Source: Choristoneura fumiferana
Taxonomy: Eukaryota; Arthropoda; Insecta; Lepidoptera; Tortricidae
Assembly: GCF_025370935.1 (NCBI RefSeq)
Contig: NC_133494.1
Coordinates: 12,507,832-12,571,831 of the forward strand
Reading direction: 5' to 3'
Length of the DNA: 64,000 nucleotides
Program-made: the position numbers and the translations under genes
The notes under the pieces: model-generated
Databases searched by the model: none
Told to the model about the DNA's origin: nothing
Seen by the model: the letters and a program-made list of their open reading frames with translations, nothing else
In this document: piece by piece, positions 1-9,870 of the stretch
Layout: every line of letters begins with the position of its first letter
How positions within the stretch are numbered: the first letter of the stretch is position 1

Positions 1-242
1 GTTTTCACCAGTGAGCTTCTAAATACGATAGTAACATATAATATCATTGGTTTCCACCAATAATGTGCGAAGGATGTATTGCGAGGGACGTGTTTTTCAT
101 AAACTTATAGAAACGCTTCATTTTCACATCCTCGCACAGCACATCTCTGGTGGAAACAGCTGAACGGAGCAAGGCGAGTTAAATTAAGCGTTTCTATTGG
201 TTAATGAAAAACCGCACATCTCTGGTGGACGCTGCTTTACGC
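1..242. mobile_element. MITE family A, copy 1 (truncated by window start or degraded)
   Basis: The stretch holds inverted copies of a motif around CACATCTCTGGTGGAAAC, with ATGTGCGAAGGATG on one side and CATCCTCGCACAGCACATCT on the other. The same arrangement recurs at 39780-40135 and 59823-60042. No coding capacity is seen. This is a non-autonomous palindromic DNA element, superfamily not determined. Confidence 0.6.
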
Positions 243-303
243 TCAAGCTAAGTTTTAAAGTTTTATGGAGCAACGAGAAATATAAATAAAAGTTATCTGA
301 TAG

Positions 304-396
304 TGTGGAGGCGGAGGAAATGCATGAACACGCATCTTGCATAAAAGTGGCTATCATAAGGTCGCGGTTGAGCAAAGAAATTCTTTTAGTTCATTA
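304..396. mobile_element. MITE family B, fragment
   Basis: It matches the central part and one arm of the complete copy at 51834-51961, including the arm motif AAGGTCGCGGTTGAGCAAAG, and the related piece at 41655-41757. The left arm is missing. Confidence 0.6.
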
Positions 397-430
397 ATAT
401 TTTGTATGTTACGTGTCCCAGTTGTGAGTA

Positions 431-463
431 CACTACACAAACACACACACAAAACACACAAAT
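431..463. repeat. CA-rich simple sequence
   Basis: An imperfect (AC)n/(AAAC)n tract of about 33 bp. Nothing coding is seen around it (397-552). Confidence 0.6.
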
Positions 464-552
464 ATCATGCCTGTATTCCCAAATGGGGTAGGCAGAGCAC
501 ACGAAACGTTAAAACTTCGGAGCCTCTTTAGCAATTTTAGGTTTTAAGTTTG

Positions 553-905
553 ACAATGGGTTTAAGTTCGGTCATATCCACAAAATAAGTACTAGGAAAC
601 AATTTTTAATGACATAAAGTTAATTATCTTGTCGGAAGCTCATTAAAGGTAATCGTAGTCTACGTTATTATGTGTTAATAAGTCCAACTAGGTTTTAGGT
701 TATTTTCCTTCAATATGTGATAATTACTGGAATATACGAGTAATCAAATTAGGAAATCACTTATTAATGGTATAATTATCATAATATACCTACTAATTAC
801 TTATGTCGATTAAGTAATGATCTGTCCGCTTTCTTATGTCTCTTAATGACCCGATAATTTTAAACAATTTTACAGACTTATCTCGTTGGAGTTACTCTAT
901 CTAAC
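553..905 (+). repeat. ~360-bp AT-rich repeat, copy 1
   Basis: It starts near TTTAAGTTCGGTCATATCCA and continues through TATCCACAAAATAAGTACTA, ATTATCTTGTCGGAAGCTCA, AATTAGGAAATCACTTATTA and TTAATGACCCGATAATTT. The same landmarks recur in the same order at 1006-1382 and 1876-2153. No ORF is seen. Its class is unknown. Confidence 0.8.
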
Positions 906-1005
906 AAACACGACTTGGCATTAATTTGACTTTTGTCGTTTTTAAAAGGGCGTCAAAGGCACGACTCGCCCCGGGCGCCTAGATGGCTAAGGCCCACCCT
1001 GGGCT

Positions 1006-1382
1006 TAAGTTTGGTCCTATCCACAAAATAAGTACTAGAAACAATTTTTAATGACATAAGTTAATTATCTTGTCGGAAGCTCAATAAAGGTAATCAAAGT
1101 CTATATTTTGTGTAAACAAGTCTAACTAGGTTTTAGGTAATTTGCCTTAAATATGTGATAATTACTCGTACAGGAAAATACGAGTAATCAAATTAGGAAA
1201 TTACTTATTAATGGTATAATTATCATAATATACCTACTAATTGCTTATGTCGAATAAGTAATGATCTGTACTCTTTCTTATGTTTCTTAATGACCCGATA
1301 ATTTTGCAATACCTCTCCTTGCAGTCGGGTAAAAATATTCTATAGACTTATCTCGTTCGTTGGAGTGCAGATGAGTTACTAT
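1006..1382 (+). repeat. ~360-bp AT-rich repeat, copy 2
   Basis: Same ordered landmarks as copy 1, with scattered substitutions and small indels. It is separated from copy 1 by about 100 bp of GC-richer sequence and abuts the palindrome at 1383-1515. Confidence 0.8.
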
Positions 1383-1515
1383 CTAACAAAATGTTAATTG
1401 CCAGCAATGTACAGCAAAGTAAAATACGTAATACTCAAAGTATCTGTCACCTGTCATTTACACTTACTTGTCAATTTACTTTGCTGTACATTGCTGGCAA
1501 TTATAATTTTGTTAG
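1383..1515. mobile_element. Palindromic MITE
   Basis: Arms of about 40 bp starting CTAACAAAATGTTAATTGCC are mirrored at 1476-1515 with a few mismatches, and enclose about 53 bp. The arms share the core GCCAGCAATGTACAGCAAAG. No other copy is seen in the window. Confidence 0.7.
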
Positions 1516-1875
1516 AAAGTTCACAAGGTCTGAATTTTAGTTTATTAATTAAATTAATGTCATAGCCAAGCTACAGAAATATGTTACTTTAACCTCCCTT
1601 TAAAAAAGCCTGACTTCCGGTAACACACTGTTATATACGGTTAATTATCTAATCAGGAGTTCATTGCACTACTATAGGTACTTGTTATTGGGTCATTAAA
1701 TGTGAAACTAACATTTATGGACCGACGATTCAAGATCGAGGGTTACTTTGTATGACTTGGCTTGCAGGGCAATCTGTTATTATAACACCCCTCTTTTTGC
1801 GTCGGGGGTTAATTAAAATAAAATACGGAGGCCCAAGCCACGACAATAAGATACTTCTAAAAACATCGTGTCACA
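1516..1875. other. Non-coding stretch with a fragment of interspersed repeat C
   Basis: No gene is seen. Positions about 1776-1815 match the 3' end of repeat C (TAACACCCCTCTTTTTGCGT followed by CGGGGGTTAA). The rest is AT-rich and unassigned. Confidence 0.5.
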
Positions 1876-2153
1876 TTAAGGTTTAAGTTCAGTCCTATCC
1901 ACAAAATAAGTATTGAGTACAATTTTAATGACACACGGTTAATTATCACATCAGGAACTCATTAAAGCTAATCACAATCTACGAGTACATCATGTAAACA
2001 AGTCTAACTGGATTTTCGGTATTTTTATCTAAAATATTATAATTACAGGAATATACCTAATAAAATTACCAAATCATTAATTAAAGGTATAACTTGTACC
2101 CTAATTTATACTGCAGAGGTGTCAATAACATACCTACTTATTTATATCGATTA
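1876..2153 (+). repeat. ~360-bp AT-rich repeat, copy 3, cut by assembly gap
   Basis: It follows copies 1 and 2 from GGTTTAAGTTCAGTCCTATC onward but is more diverged, and stops at the first N. The remainder presumably lies in the gap. Confidence 0.75.
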
Positions 2154-3098
2154 NNNNNNNNNNNNNNNNNNNNNNNNNNNNNNNNNNNNNNNNNNNNNNN
2201 NNNNNNNNNNNNNNNNNNNNNNNNNNNNNNNNNNNNNNNNNNNNNNNNNNNNNNNNNNNNNNNNNNNNNNNNNNNNNNNNNNNNNNNNNNNNNNNNNNNN
2301 NNNNNNNNNNNNNNNNNNNNNNNNNNNNNNNNNNNNNNNNNNNNNNNNNNNNNNNNNNNNNNNNNNNNNNNNNNNNNNNNNNNNNNNNNNNNNNNNNNNN
2401 NNNNNNNNNNNNNNNNNNNNNNNNNNNNNNNNNNNNNNNNNNNNNNNNNNNNNNNNNNNNNNNNNNNNNNNNNNNNNNNNNNNNNNNNNNNNNNNNNNNN
2501 NNNNNNNNNNNNNNNNNNNNNNNNNNNNNNNNNNNNNNNNNNNNNNNNNNNNNNNNNNNNNNNNNNNNNNNNNNNNNNNNNNNNNNNNNNNNNNNNNNNN
2601 NNNNNNNNNNNNNNNNNNNNNNNNNNNNNNNNNNNNNNNNNNNNNNNNNNNNNNNNNNNNNNNNNNNNNNNNNNNNNNNNNNNNNNNNNNNNNNNNNNNN
2701 NNNNNNNNNNNNNNNNNNNNNNNNNNNNNNNNNNNNNNNNNNNNNNNNNNNNNNNNNNNNNNNNNNNNNNNNNNNNNNNNNNNNNNNNNNNNNNNNNNNN
2801 NNNNNNNNNNNNNNNNNNNNNNNNNNNNNNNNNNNNNNNNNNNNNNNNNNNNNNNNNNNNNNNNNNNNNNNNNNNNNNNNNNNNNNNNNNNNNNNNNNNN
2901 NNNNNNNNNNNNNNNNNNNNNNNNNNNNNNNNNNNNNNNNNNNNNNNNNNNNNNNNNNNNNNNNNNNNNNNNNNNNNNNNNNNNNNNNNNNNNNNNNNNN
3001 NNNNNNNNNNNNNNNNNNNNNNNNNNNNNNNNNNNNNNNNNNNNNNNNNNNNNNNNNNNNNNNNNNNNNNNNNNNNNNNNNNNNNNNNNNNNNNNNNN
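2154..3098. other. Assembly gap (945 N)
   Basis: A continuous run of undetermined bases. It begins inside a copy of the 360-bp repeat, so a repeat-caused assembly break is likely. Any open reading frame drawn through it is meaningless. Confidence 0.99.
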
Positions 3099-3470
3099 TA
3101 ATTATCGTTTTAGGCATTGTCTCACCGCCGGCAGGAAACTATTGGCTATCGACTATTTTCTCGCTCAAGAAACGAACAAAAGATATAAGATCCTGTGTGA
3201 GTAAAGAGACATATATATTAATAGTTGATCGCTGGCGGTTCACACTGCCGGCGAGAACTCGCTCTTACATCTTTTGTCGCAGCGACAAGAGCTATAAAAC
3301 TCGCTGAGCTATAAAACTAGCTCAGCGATACTCGCTCAGCGCTGTTAGCTTGGCGGCCGCCCGGCTCGAGCGAGTGAAGCGAGTAATCGCCCCGCCTGTC
3401 GTGCTCGAACACTCGTTTCTAGTTACTCGCTCTGCTCGCTTCTCGCTCATCTCGCGGGTGGGACAAGTGC
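3099..3470. repeat. GC-richer stretch with many CTCGCT/GCGAG motifs
   Basis: The hexamer CTCGCT and its reverse recur many times (3250-3460), with CGCCGGCAGGAAAC at 3126 mirrored by TTCACACTGCCGGCGAGAA at 3239. It is probably one arm and part of the core of a fold-back repeat whose other side lies in the gap. No ORF. Confidence 0.45.
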
Positions 3471-3770
3471 CTAACAACTGTTTTAAAAGAAGGATTGACT
3501 TCTTATCTTCTTATTTAAAATAGATGGATACAATTAAAAGTAGGTAATTTTAAAATGTTGTTACTGTTATAATCAAAATCCTAAAATGTTTCTGATATAG
3601 GTAAAATCATATTACATGCCCTAGATCAATCAGGTTATTTCGGACATACCTACGTAGGCAGCGGTGATTATTTATTTTTCATAAGGTTTCGCACTTGCTA
3701 GGTACTAAATCTTATTAGAAAAGTAAAACCAGTAGGTGTTCTTGTAATAAGATTTCATTCATTTCAATAT
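3471..3770. other. AT-rich non-coding, nothing recognised
   Basis: No repeat, RNA gene or coding potential was recognised. Confidence 0.5.
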
Positions 3771-3772
3771 TT

Positions 3773-4015
3773 TTAACCCCGACGCAAAAAGAGGGGTGTT
3801 ATAAGTTCGACCGCTATGTGTGTCTGTATGTCTGTCTGTGGCACCGTAGCTCTTAAAGGGGTGGACTGATTTGAATGCGGTTTTTTTATTTGAAATGAGG
3901 TTTTCTAGCGATGGTTCTTAGATATGTTTAATCAAAATCGGTTTAGCCGTTTTTGAGATATTGAACTTTGAAGTGACAAAGTCGAGAACTTTCCAACATT
4001 TTGTTGGTTAGGTTA
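3773..4015 (-). repeat. Interspersed repeat C, full-length, reverse
   Basis: It runs from AACCCCGACGCAAAAAGAGG through the CTGTCTGTGGCACCGTAGCT block to TTTTGTTGGTTAGGTTA. This is a very common lepidopteran dispersed element of unresolved class. The window has further copies at 4258, 5955, 13890, 15850, 18703, 39385, 47262 and 62485. Confidence 0.8.
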
Positions 4016-4257
4016 TCTTTTAAATGATGATGAGTAGGTATGAATAAAGACTAAAGGTGGCTCTGCGAGGCCTGCAACTTTGCATTGGAAGATTGAACTG
4101 CTCTACTATGGGTGCCGGTAGCCACACCCTTAGCTATTCGGGTAAAACCAACTCTTTCTCGGTCTCTTGGCCCTCCGCCCTCTCTGGCTCCTCCACCCTT
4201 TTTCCTACAAAGATAAGTACAAATATAGATTGTGGGTTAAATGTCCGCATAAATTAA
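4016..4257. other. Spacer between two inverted copies of repeat C
   Basis: A 66-codon open frame (4057-4257) crosses a pyrimidine-rich stretch encoding Ser/Leu-rich sequence. It resembles no family and is flanked by repeat arms, so I do not call it a gene. It may be the internal part of a composite element. Confidence 0.4.
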
Positions 4258-4498
4258 TAACCTAACCAACAAAAAGTTGGAAAACCCCCGACTTTGTCAC
4301 TTCAAAGTTCAATATCTCAAAAACAGCTGAACCGATTTTGATAAAACATTACTAATAACCATCGCTAGAAAACCTGCTTTCAAACAAAAATCTGCATTCA
4401 AATCGGTTCACCCGTTTAAGATCTACGGTGCCACAGACACACATAAACAGACATGGCGGTCAAATTTATAACACCCCTCTTTTTGCTTTTGGGGTTAA
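4258..4498 (+). repeat. Interspersed repeat C, full-length, forward
   Basis: It starts CCTAACCAACAAAAAGTTGG and ends in TTTTGCTTTTGGGGTTAA. With the reverse copy at 3773-4015 it makes a large inverted repeat around a 240-bp spacer. Confidence 0.8.
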
Positions 4499-5007
4499 AA
4501 ACACACTCAAAAAGACAGGCCTCTGACTGTAGACAGTGGGACGTAATTAAACAGGCCGAAAATTCGAGATGATTTAATCGAATGGTTGGATAAGTCTGAA
4601 TGAAACAATAAAAAAAAACGCCGACCAAAAAAACACCGCCAAATAAAGTTAAAAAACAATTCTGTGCCTCCTGTGATAAGTGATACAAGTCGTCATTTTA
4701 CAGGAGAGCGGGCTAGCAGAAGGGGGGCTAGCATTTACCAAAGCACTTTTTTATACATAAAAATACATTCTATAAACGTGCATTTAGTGTTTTTCGGTAT
4801 TCTACAAACCAGACAAGCACACCATAAACAGGTATTATGGAATTTATCAATGACGGTTGCTTTTACAAAGTATAAGAAAAGGATCCAAAATTATATGCAT
4901 AGGTAGCTTTCCTAGAAAATTCTTGTGAAATCTTGCTAAGATTTAATCGTAGTAAATTAAGGTTTGCAAAAAGAAAAATAGTATGTACGTAGGTACATAT
5001 GTATGTA
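4499..5007. other. Non-coding, nothing recognised
   Basis: Short open frames only. A GTACGTAGGTACATATGTAT-type simple sequence lies at 4983-5010. Confidence 0.5.
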
Positions 5008-5118
5008 CTTAAATAAGTACTTTATTTTACATAAAACATAAACATACTTAATACAAAAAACCAACAAAACGAAAAAGTCCAAAGGCGAACTTATCCCTAA
5101 AAGGGATCTTTTCAAGCT
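5008..5118 (-). mobile_element. LINE 3' tail, reverse
   Basis: Read on the minus strand it contains AAGATCCCTTTTAGGGATAA and GTTCGCCTTTGGAC and ends in a poly-A/AATAAAG-like tail. This is a familiar lepidopteran LINE 3' end. No coding part remains. Confidence 0.55.
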
Positions 5119-5229
5119 AACCTAAAGAAATAGTTTGTGTAATAATAAATCACCATAACTAACCGTTCAAAGAAATCGGCGAGCAGCGCCTAGGCTTTTT
5201 AATAAGCAATATGTCAACGCGGTGTGACA

Positions 5230-5560
5230 ATAGATAGTAGAATAGTAGGATTTTTTTTTTGGGGGTAAAATCCTAGGTAAAATCCTTTATAGATGCCACC
5301 GGCCCGGGGAGGCCGGCGGGTATGTGGGATTCCCGCCCCAGAAGGAGGCGGTGTACCCACTAAAAACCCCAGGGTGTTCCTCTTCATCGTCGTTTTGCAG
5401 CCACGCTGTGGAAACTCTGCGCATCCATGGCCTGGCAGCACGGCGGTCGTCCGGTGTTGGACTCGGCTCCAGAAGATCTTACTGTCTCCTGTCTCCATCA
5501 CTGTAGGCGCGCCGGAACACTTGGTGTGCCTACCAGCTCGGGGACCCAGAATAGTAGGTA
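5230..5560 (-). mobile_element. GC-rich LINE 3' fragment, reverse
   Basis: About 55% GC in AT-rich surroundings. On the minus strand it carries GTGGGTACACCGCCTCCTTC, GGCCTCCCCGGGCC and GCATCTATAAAGGATTTTAC, then ends in an A-run (the T-run at 5251-5259). Composition and tail fit the 3' end of a GC-rich non-LTR element. Overlapping 95-codon frames on both strands are composition artefacts. Confidence 0.5.
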
Positions 5561-5639
5561 CCTACTGCTATTCTAGATAGGATAAGATAAGATAGATAGG
5601 TATTTTGGAAATAATTCCGATCCGCATTAGCGATCCCTT

Positions 5640-5880
5640 TCAAATAGCGAACCTACTGTGTTAAAACAAAGTTGTGTTAAAATACTACTTGTGATGTATA
5701 CATATCATTTAATAATATTGTAAATCTGTTTTTTAAAAAAAATATATATACCTCGTTGAGTTTCTTGCCGGATTCTTCTCAGCAGAGGTTTTTCCGAACG
5801 GTGGTAGATTTTTTTGACATTCATAAGTGCTTGTTATAGCCTAAAAATTGAATAAAGATATTTTGACTTTGACTTTGATA
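5640..5880 (+). mobile_element. Jockey/CR1-type LINE 3' end
   Basis: It contains TTTCTTGCCGGATTCTTCTC, then AGCAGAGGTTTTTCCGAACG, and ends ATTGAATAAAGATATTTTGA followed by a short CTTTGA iteration. This is a well-known 3' end of lepidopteran LINEs, heavily 5'-truncated. Confidence 0.7.
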
Positions 5881-5954
5881 GGACAGTCTGAAATAGACGC
5901 GTTTCGCTGTGTGTGTATGACCTAAGATATTTTCTTTTCTTTACTTACTATTTT

Positions 5955-6192
5955 ATAACCTCACCTAACCAACAAAAAGTTGGAAAACCCCCGACATTGT
6001 CACTTCAAAGTTCAATAACTCAAAAACACCTGATCTGATTTTGACAAAACATGTCTAAGAACCATTGCTAGAAAACCTGCTTTCAAATAAAAAAACCTCA
6101 TTCAAATCGGTTCACCCGTTTAAGAGCTACGGTGTCACAGACACACTAGCGGTCAAACTTATAACACCCCTCTTTTTGCGTCGGGAGTTAAT
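5955..6192 (+). repeat. Interspersed repeat C, full-length
   Basis: From TAACCTCACCTAACCAACAA to TTTTTGCGTCGGGAGTTAA. About 240 bp, same block order as the copy at 4258-4498. Confidence 0.8.
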
Positions 6193-6955
6193 AACTGAGT
6201 AAATAGAAATAAATTTCATTATATGTTTTATTACTTTTTTTAAGGTAGGTACCTAATAGCCTTTCATTTCATTAGGCATCTATATATTCAATAATGAAAT
6301 TAAATTAAATGAAAGATTTTTTTATTTACCAATAGGTCTACAAAAATATTTTTTTATAATATTGTTAATCCGTTATAAATCTAGTAAAATTAAATATTTT
6401 GAAATTTAACGATTACATTCACTCGCACAAATGTTTTTGATAAAAACGAAAATGTTGCTGAAAACTGCCTTAACTTCTGCATTCAATGCTTGGATTATTG
6501 AAAACAAACAAGAGTTAGACTGTTTTTGAATGAAACGAAATAGGGAGATATAAAAAAGTGTGAAAAAAAATTCGATGGCCTAATTACTTTCGAGACAAGA
6601 AGTTATATTATGTTTTGATATTTATTTACAAACAGTCACACAAACAGTTTACTAATGAACCCGTCTTTCCCTTCATCGCTAATTAGTTAAAGTATTAAAC
6701 AATCCCAATGATGTCACAGGTCACGTGCCAGCCCCCTGATCTCTGTCAGTCTTACTGGCCTTTTGTGATTTGTTTTTCGTCTGCGGACATATTAAAAATA
6801 ATGAAATCTTATTTTACAACCCATTTGGCTTAAGGGTGCTGAAGCATAATAACTGCCTTTTCCTGTATGTTACGATGATCGACTAATAATTATGTGCGTC
6901 AACTAAAATCCCGGCCAATACCACCACGTGTTGTATGGTAAGTGGTCACAGAGCT
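6193..6955. other. AT-rich non-coding, nothing recognised
   Basis: No ORF, repeat family or RNA gene was recognised. Confidence 0.5.
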
Positions 6956-6957
6956 GC

Positions 6958-7085
6958 AATTGATACAATGACTCTTTATTGTACACCAAAAATAGTAAGC
7001 GATACAGCAAACAGGTACACAGAGAGAAAACTACAAGGTAAACAATAGGCGGCCTTATCGCTTAAGAGCGATCTCTTCCAAGCAA
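6958..7085 (-). mobile_element. LINE 3' tail, reverse
   Basis: The minus strand reads GGTTGCTTGGAAGAGATCGC, TCTTAAGCGATAAGGCCGCC, TATTGTTTACCTTGTAG and then GTACAATAAAGAGTCATTG, a common lepidopteran LINE 3' UTR with its polyadenylation signal. Confidence 0.65.
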
Positions 7086-7164
7086 CCTTTTATTATTTTA
7101 GTTTTTATTTATTGATTTTAGTTTATGGTCTTATTTTATGAACGATTAAAAAATTCAACTTTGT

Positions 7165-7355
7165 TGACCCTATATTATTTGAGGGACGTCGAAAATTAAT
7201 ATATCTAATGTTAAGAAGTCGACGGTCAAAATATCGAAAGTAGGTTAGGTTAGGTTAGGTTCGTAATTTTGAAAGTCGATATTTCAATTTTCAGTTACGC
7301 GTGCCCGTAATATTGTGGTGTTCATTGTACCTACTGTAATTATATTGTTGACCGT
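7165..7355. repeat. TCGAAA/ATATCGA-rich element with GGTTAGGTTAGG core
   Basis: Motifs such as GTCGAAAATTAATATATC and ATATCGAAAG on the left and GTCGATATTTC on the right flank four AGGTT units (7242-7261). It resembles a small relative of the fold-back element at 33481-34387, but the ends and target duplication could not be fixed. Confidence 0.35.
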
Positions 7356-7556
7356 CGTAAGGTGGTTGCTTTTTTGGCCAATGGTCATGTTCACTATCAC
7401 TTCAGGAAAATTAGGTACAACGACAAGCGAAGTGAAAGGAACAGTTGCGACTACAACGCCAGGATCAAATTAAGTTATTAATCTACGCTGTTGATAATTT
7501 TCGGGTTTATGCTACTTAATCCATTTGGCTAATCGTCATTGGGTAAATCATACTAT

Positions 7557-7775
7557 AGACGACCGGATGGACGAGTGGTTAGAGAACCTGACAACGAAGC
7601 TCGAGGTCAAGTGAGGTCCCGGGTTCGATTCCCGGCCGGGGCAGATATTTTTATGAATAATACGAATGTTTGTTTTCGGGTCCTGGATGTTTAATATGTA
7701 TTTAAGTATGTATTTGTTTATTTTATGTAAGTAAGTTTGTTAAGTATAGGACTGTTTTTAAATAAAGCTGATGAT
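7557..7775 (+). mobile_element. tRNA-derived SINE
   Basis: The head has a polymerase III box A-like stretch (TGGACGAGTGGTTAGAG, about 7567) and a perfect box B-like stretch (GGTTCGATTCCCGGCC, about 7622). A non-tRNA body follows (GTTTTCGGGTCCTGGATGTT, GTATTTAAGTATGTATTTG) and it ends near AATAAAGCTGATGATC. The body and attached tail rule out a functional tRNA gene. A related copy in reverse lies at 40440-40680. Confidence 0.75.
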
Positions 7776-8089
7776 CAATCTGCTTTTATTCTACCTAACT
7801 AGACTTTACCCCAGACTTTGCTCGCGTCATCCATTCGATCCGGCATTTAAATTGAAATTCCGGTGATTTTATTGAATAACCATTAGAATTCCGAAAAAAC
7901 ACATAGTTGGTGTTCGTAGACCTTCCATTAAAAACAACCATTCCATATAAGATTACTAGCCTGTTACCCGCAACTCCGTCTCCGTAGAAGTCTTACGTAT
8001 TTTATTAGTGGGATCGTCTTATTAGTTGGAAGGGTAAGTTCCGGGTGCCACGATGGGTTCATATTAGACTCCATACCAACTAAAATATT

Positions 8090-8300
8090 CATCATCATCA
8101 TAGCAGCTGTAGGAGGCCACTGTCGGACGTAGGTATGTCTCCCCCATAAACCTTCCAGTTGCTTTCATTGGAAGCGGCCTGCATCCACCGTGAACCCGCG
8201 GTTTTAACCAGATCATCCAGCCATCACCAGCTACGCTGCACTACCGATCCGGCGGGGGACCGGCGCAGGCTGAAAATCAGGGCCGCCGGTTTCCGCGGCC
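8090..8300 (-). mobile_element. RTE-type LINE 3' fragment, reverse
   Basis: It begins with the CATCATCATCAT tail and continues with AGGCCACTGTCGGACGTAGG and AAGCGGCCTGCATCCACCGT. The same 3' region is attached to a reverse-transcriptase fragment at 24840-26005 and recurs at 18285, 20045 and 34854. A 94-codon frame starting at 8159 is chance. Confidence 0.7.
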
Positions 8301-8479
8301 GGCAGCTTGTAAATTGCTGGAGCCTATTGTCACATAATATCAGTAACGTGTTGGTTGTTTGTTATTTTTTGGCTTTTTGTCTAAAAACACATACAAAAAA
8401 CAAAACAGCTTACGTTTTATTTGATCTGTTTCTGTTATGTTAATCAATTAACTGTTCTGTATCTTTTTATTGTATCTAA

Positions 8480-8645
8480 TCTATATAATCAGAATTTTGG
8501 AAAGGGCTCCAACGATTTCGGTGAAATTTGGTATGCAGGGCTTTTCGAGGATGACAAATCGATCTAGCTTGGTCTTACCACTGGCAAAACGCTTAGTAAC
8601 GAGTTTTAGCCCGAACAAAGCTCGGTCGCCCTGGTATTTTTGTTA
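8480..8645 (+). repeat. Dispersed insect repeat (GGCTCCAACGATTTCG type)
   Basis: It contains GGGCTCCAACGATTTCGGTG, AATTTGGTATGCAGGGCTTT, CGAGGATGACAAATCGATCT and CAAAGCTCGGTCGCCCTGG in an order I recognise from many insect genomes. It is non-autonomous and non-coding. The 84-codon frame across it is not a gene. Confidence 0.55.
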
Positions 8646-8739
8646 TGTCGCATTATTATTATTTTTTTACTTTTCTGCCGTCTGTTTTCCGTACTTTAAG
8701 GCTAAAATATTACCGCAGTTATAATGTCATTAAGTGTGA

Positions 8740-9235
8740 TTTGCACCAAATTATTTAAACTATAATTAACTAATGTCAAATTACGAGTAGTTTTCTGCTC
8801 GAAGGATGGATGGTGGATTTTATATAAAATAGCGCAATTGAAAATCATAGTCAGAGTTGATTTGGGTGTGCTACGGGTAGGACCTCTTGCCTAGTTACAT
8901 TTTACGAGTAGCCGTCGTCAGCCATCTTTGGTAAGTTCTTTTTTTTTCAACTATGATTAATATTATCAGACATATTATGGTGTACTTATCAGACATATGA
9001 CCAACGTAATTTTTATATTTTTTTTCGAATCTGATTAAAATTATCAGACATAATGATGTAATTATGTATGACCAATCTAAAATTATGATATGCGTACGGG
9101 TAACATTCTGCGATGGTGTAAGTCGAATCTTTGTTTTTTTTTTCTTATTTTAAAGAGATTTCCGATAGTCACCTTGACAAAATTTGTGCCCCTTGTGAAG
9201 ACTAATACAACACGACTTGAAGTAATATGGTGATT
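8740..9235. other. AT-rich non-coding with a short internal duplication
   Basis: The phrase ATTATCAGACATA-TGATG-TATGACCAA occurs in two versions (about 8961-9005 and 9041-9075), a local ~90-bp imperfect duplication. Nothing else recognised. Confidence 0.4.
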
Positions 9236-9870
9236 TTACAAGCTTTTATTTAGCTTGAACCGTTTCTTTATTTCTAGGGTCAAATCCAGTGGTCAAATTG
9301 ACTTGAAATTTGGTATACTTATGTGAATCTGGTGACAATGGTGGTGGTGTTTTTTTTTTAATTCTATTTGAGATGTAATTGGTTGATTGGCATTTTAATA
9401 TGATACTTTTAATATGACTTTTATTATGACTTTATAATTTTTAAGCCTAGAGTTAAGAAAACTATTCAATTTTATTTATTTTGTGATATTTAGTTTGATT
9501 TATTATTTTTCTCACGTCCTATCTTACAATTTACTGGCACCGATTCTCTAAATGATTTCGTTCGCCGACATGCCACATCATATTTGTTCTTTTGTTTATT
9601 TATCAGTGATAAATTATCACCTAATTGTATTTACCTATGTTGACGAAATAATTGAATACGTTTTTTTTTTCATTTGAATACAATAAATCCAGATAGTCCA
9701 GCCAGGATAGTCTCCGCAGAAGGGAACTCCTTAATGGTTAATTGCTTAGCCTTAAAATTTGGTACGGAAATGTAGTTTGAAACAGACTTTTTGTGTAGGG
9801 TAGGTTTTGGGTAGGTTTTAACTTTTGATATCTCTGTATAACGTATTCATAAAACTGTCTTAATATCTAT
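9236..9870 (+). repeat. Dispersed repeat E, diverged copy
   Basis: It shares ACAAGCTTTTATTTAGCTTG, GTCAAATTGACTTGAAATTT-GGTATACTTATGTG, and the later block CAGCCAGGATAGTCTCCGCA-GAAGGGAACTCC with the copies at 17208-17625 and 62035-62370. AT-rich sequence separates the two matching blocks. Confidence 0.55.

Noticed and set aside
2094..3204. Long open frames of 327-361 codons across the N run
   Set aside because: They consist almost wholly of undetermined bases; no sequence supports them.
5214..5580. Overlapping 95-codon frames on both strands
   Set aside because: They arise from GC-rich LINE 3' sequence; no family motif and a reversed poly-A border.
7242..7262. (TTAGG)n-like run suggesting an interstitial telomere
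   Set aside because: Only about four units, and GGTTAGG strings recur as cores of fold-back elements and as general insect simple sequence; too short for a telomeric remnant.
7567..7645. Possible tRNA gene
   Set aside because: Box A and B are good, but a SINE body follows directly and related copies exist, so it is a tRNA-derived SINE head.
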